A stretch of 64,000 bases of DNA, taken from the NCBI RefSeq assembly GCF_017589465.1, contig NZ_JAELYA010000011.1, forward strand, positions 1 through 64,000, written 5' to 3'. Below, piece by piece: positions 61,868 to 64,000 of this stretch. This DNA comes from Pseudomonas schmalbachii. GTDB lineage: Bacteria > Pseudomonadota > Gammaproteobacteria > Pseudomonadales > Pseudomonadaceae. Each line of letters starts with the position of its first letter. Within the stretch, counting starts at the first letter, position 1. Position numbers and translations under genes: made by a program. The notes under the pieces were generated by a model. That model made no database searches. It saw only the letters and a list, made by a program, of their open reading frames with translations, and had not been told where the DNA came from.

Positions 61868-62986
61868 TCACTGGGCCCGGTCGCGGCTCTGGATGTTCCA
61901 GTGCGCGGCGCTGCTGGCGAGGCTTTCGGAGAGCTTTTCCACCTGCTCGTACAGACGCAGGGTGAGCCAGTAGAAGCCCTGCTGCTCGAAGGAGTCGATC
62001 AGGTTGTGTGGCCGCTCCGGCAGTTTCGCCAGGCCCTGGCACTCCTGCACCAGCTTGCTGGTGCGGCTGAACTTCAGCGCATGGGCCGACTGCAGCAGCA
62101 GGCGGATGGTCAGGGTGCGGTGCTCGTCCAGGCTGACCGGGATCGGCTCGATATCGCCGGCCTGCGCGGCGAACTGGCGGGAGGCGATCAGCGATTCCAG
62201 GGTGCCCATGATGGCGCGGTGGATGCGCTGGATGATCTCCAGCTGGCGTAACGGCATGCCGGTTTCCCGCGCCACCGGCGACAGGTGCGCCCGCGCCGCC
62301 ACCAGGCGCTGGTCCAGTTCCTCCAGCTGGCTGGCGTAGTGCTCGGCGCTGAAGTCGCTATGGGCAGTCAACTGCCCGTACATGCGCGCGCAGGCCCGCA
62401 GGTTGTCCGACAGCAGATAGCGCCAGACGTACACCGCACGCAGCGGATAGATCTGCGCGAAGAGCAGCGCCAGGCCCACGCCGATCAGCACATTGAGCGT
62501 GCGCCAGAGCCCTTCGGTAATGCCGTTGATGCCAGGCTCCGCGACGATGAACAGGGTGATCCCGGCGAGCAGCGCGACATAGCCGGCGCTGCGGATGGCG
62601 TAATAGGCACAGACCGCGCCGAGCAGCGCCATCAGCACATGCATCAGCGTTATCGAGCCGGTCAACTGGGCCACCAGCGTCACCCCCAGACCAGCCGCCG
62701 CGCCGACCAGGGTGCCGACTATCCGCTCGTAGGACTTGCCGCGAATGGTCCCCTGGTGCAGCAGCCCGCCCATCACCACCAGCACGGTGACCGAGGACCA
62801 GAGGCCGTGGGGAATGGAGAAGGCGCTGCTGAGCAGCATCGACGCCAGCAACGCCAGCCCGACCCGCGCGCAGTGAATCCAGGCGGCGTAGCGGTAGCGC
62901 GTATAGGGGTTGGCCAGGCGCCGGAAGGGCAGGGTCAGATGGTGCAGGAGATTCGCCAAGGCGGTGTGGGCTCTTGTGGAGGACAC
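61868..62986 (-). CDS. FUSC-family inner-membrane protein (aromatic acid exporter-like)
   Basis: About 372 residues if translation begins at the GTG at 62986; the ribosome binding site is poor, so the start is uncertain. An N-terminal block of about six helices (HCARVGLALLASMLLSS ... LFIVAEPGINGI) contains the FUSC-type GKSYERIVGTLVGAAAG loop. A cytoplasmic helical domain forms the C-terminal half. It resembles AaeB/YccS half-size proteins, possibly exporting aromatic acids. Confidence 0.82.
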   Translation of the reverse strand: MSSTRAHTALANLLHHLTLPFRRLANPYTRYRYAAWIHCARVGLALLASMLLSSAFSIPHGLWSSVTVLVVMGGLLHQGTIRGKSYERIVGTLVGAAAGLGVTLVAQLTGSITLMHVLMALLGAVCAYYAIRSAGYVALLAGITLFIVAEPGINGITEGLWRTLNVLIGVGLALLFAQIYPLRAVYVWRYLLSDNLRACARMYGQLTAHSDFSAEHYASQLEELDQRLVAARAHLSPVARETGMPLRQLEIIQRIHRAIMGTLESLIASRQFAAQAGDIEPIPVSLDEHRTLTIRLLLQSAHALKFSRTSKLVQECQGLAKLPERPHNLIDSFEQQGFYWLTLRLYEQVEKLSESLASSAAHWNIQSRDRAQ

Positions 62987-63010
62987 CTGTCAGCTTAGGT
63001 GTTGTTTTTG

Positions 63011-63130
63011 CCCTCACCCCAACCCTCTCCCGGAGGGAGAGGGGACTGCTCGGTGTGAGGCGGAGCTCCGTGCATCCCGGCGGCTCCATACTGCCCCCTC
63101 TCCCTATGGGAGAGGGTTGGGGTGAGGGGG
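63011..63130. repeat. Family D long inverted repeat
   Basis: CCCTCACCCCAACCCTCTCC ... GGGTTGGGGTGAGGG with centre CCGTGCATCCCGGCGGC, the same 118-120 bp design as at 11341 and 18743. Confidence 0.85.
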
Positions 63131-63139
63131 CTGCCTGCA

Positions 63140-63310
63140 TCAAATCGCCGAAGTAGCGATATAGATCCGATAGGTAATGATCGACAACATGCTCAACACG
63201 CCGATCCACATCAGCGCGAGCCCCGAGTTGCGTTCGCGCAGCGTGTAGCCCGTGCCGAGCATGAACATGCTGAAGATGATGATGAGCAGGGTGATGAAGA
63301 AGGAATCCAT
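63140..63310 (-). CDS. Small two-helix membrane protein
   Basis: 56 residues from the ATG at 63310, with AAGGAC upstream. Two hydrophobic helices (FFITLLIIIFSMFMLGTGYTL and ALMWIGVLSMLSIITYRIYI) separated by a short basic RERNSG loop. No family recognised. Strong codon bias in this frame and a plausible ribosome binding site support expression. Confidence 0.65.
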   Translation of the reverse strand: MDSFFITLLIIIFSMFMLGTGYTLRERNSGLALMWIGVLSMLSIITYRIYIATSAI

Positions 63311-63359
63311 GCTGCGTCCTTGTCCGTTCGGTAGATAGTTCAAGTCTAAGCCATGACAT

Positions 63360-63440
63360 GTAGGTTGGGCTGAGCGTAGCGAAGCCCAACGCATGTACCG
63401 GCCAGATGTTGGGCTTCGCTGCGCTCAGCACCAACCTACG
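63360..63440. repeat. Family A palindromic repeat supplying a stop codon
   Basis: GTAGGTTGGGCTGAGCGTAG ... CAGCACCAACCTACG. The right end gives TAG (63436-63438) to the HNH gene. Confidence 0.9.
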
Positions 63441-63786
63441 ATTCCGATTTCTTCTCCAGTAGCGCAGCGAGGCCGGCGAGCCCCTTGTGCGTTACCTTCG
63501 GTCCCTGCTGCCCGCTGGCGTCGTTGCCCTGGTAGTGCGCATCGACCTGGCGCTGGTGCTCGTTGTCGTGGCAGTAGAGGCACAGCAGCTCCCAGTTGGA
63601 GCCGTCCTCGGGGTTGTTGTCGTGGTTGTGGTCGCGATGGTGAACGGTCAGTTCGCTCAGGCGCTTGCCGCTGAATTCGCGGCCGCAGCGGCCGCAGATC
63701 CACGGGTACATCTTCAGCGCCTTTTCCCGGTAGCTCTTCTCGCGTTGGCGTTGCGCTTCGGCGAGCAGTTCATCGACCTTGCTCAT
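63436..63786 (-). CDS. yajD: HNH nuclease, YajD-like
   Basis: 116 residues from the ATG at 63786. A helical N-terminus is followed by an HNH module: Cys31-x2-Cys34, HHRDHNHDNN with His49/His50, and LLCLYCHDNEH with Cys69, Cys72, His73 and His77. It matches the YajD family of small HNH proteins of unclear cellular role, possibly DNA or RNA cleavage. Its TAG stop is in a family A repeat. Confidence 0.88.
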   Translation of the reverse strand: MSKVDELLAEAQRQREKSYREKALKMYPWICGRCGREFSGKRLSELTVHHRDHNHDNNPEDGSNWELLCLYCHDNEHQRQVDAHYQGNDASGQQGPKVTHKGLAGLAALLEKKSES

Positions 63787-63864
63787 TTGCCTTGCCTTTC
63801 TCATGGAGATTGCATTGAGGATAAGCCCGCATTCCGGCGCGGGCCATAAAAAGGCTCTTCCCAG

Positions 63865-63923
63865 GTAGGGCGGGTGCAACCCGCCAATCCGGACGCATCA
63901 TGGCGGGTTGCACCCGCCCTACG
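63865..63923. repeat. Family C palindromic repeat
   Basis: GTAGGGCGGGTGCAACCCGC ... GGGTTGCACCCGCCCTACGG, two perfect arms around CAATCCGGACGCATCA-type spacer. Confidence 0.88.
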
Positions 63924-63936
63924 GAAAGGAGGAACC

Positions 63937-63972
63937 AAAAAAAGGGCCAGGCGGGGAGTACCCGCCCGGCCC
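63937..63972 (-). terminator. Terminator of a gene beyond the right edge
   Basis: On the minus strand GGGCCGGGCGGG and CCCGCCTGGCCC form a stem followed by seven T residues. A minus-strand gene ending near or beyond 63979 is expected. Confidence 0.8.
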
Positions 63973-64000
63973 GTCCCCTCAGCCGGCTTGTGAGGGGCAA

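Overview
The window looks like chromosomal DNA of a Pseudomonas from the P. aeruginosa / P. nitroreducens / P. citronellolis neighbourhood. GC content is high and G/C-ending codons dominate. Several loci match P. aeruginosa gene for gene: mexS-mexT-mexEF-oprN, antABC-antR, guaD-xdhCBA, and the urate-to-ureidoglycolate cluster. No tRNA, rRNA, CRISPR array, prophage or insertion sequence was seen. Intergenic spaces are full of short hairpin-forming repeats belonging to at least six families.

Layout. (1) 1-13 kb: a scattered catabolic regulon made of a flavin reductase, an NCS1 permease, a GntR/FCD regulator, an FAH-family hydrolase, an OprD-type porin, a polyamine-type ABC importer, a RibB-like protein with a degenerate GTP cyclohydrolase II domain, and a DUF1330 protein. 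Four near-identical operators (consensus TTGGTATACCATAATA) sit in front of four of these transcription units. The substrate is unknown; flavin supply plus a flavin reductase suggests a two-component flavin monooxygenase whose oxygenase lies outside the window. (2) 13-23 kb: anthranilate 1,2-dioxygenase (antABC) with its divergent AraC-type regulator. It is followed on the same strand by a complete branched-chain-type ABC importer and an arylformamidase-like alpha/beta hydrolase. (3) 23-32 kb: guanine deaminase and xanthine dehydrogenase, then a LysR regulator divergent from a second small deaminase that overlaps an MFS (CynX-type) transporter. (4) 32-41 kb: the MexS/MexT/MexEF-OprN multidrug efflux locus. 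(5) 41-54 kb: housekeeping and accessory genes: DNA polymerase II, MltA, an HAD phosphatase, an orphan TrpB-like enzyme, a luciferase-like monooxygenase, a HipBA toxin-antitoxin pair with four regularly spaced operators, an Fe(II)/2-oxoglutarate oxygenase overlapping an unknown gene, an EamA permease and thiol peroxidase. (6) 54-60 kb: urate hydroxylase PuuD, ureidoglycolate lyase, allantoicase, OHCU decarboxylase and PuuE allantoinase in one operon, divergent from 5-hydroxyisourate hydrolase; TTGTATACAA-type palindromes lie between them. (7) 60-64 kb: LysR/SDR pair, an aromatic-exporter-like FUSC protein, a small membrane protein and an HNH nuclease.

How it works together. Regions 3 and 6 jointly encode guanine -> xanthine -> urate -> 5-hydroxyisourate -> OHCU -> allantoin -> allantoate -> ureidoglycolate -> glyoxylate plus urea. 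Region 2 feeds anthranilate to catechol and probably imports and hydrolyses an anthranilate precursor. Region 1 is the least explained and is the best candidate for an undescribed pathway.

The repeats also deserve attention. Ten two-armed copies of one palindromic family occur, and the GTAGG end of such elements supplies the TAG stop codon of five genes; a related element does so for a sixth. Two eroded gene remnants were found by frame reading: an OprD-like porin C-terminus at 4904-4990 and an unidentified C-terminus at 2603-2704.
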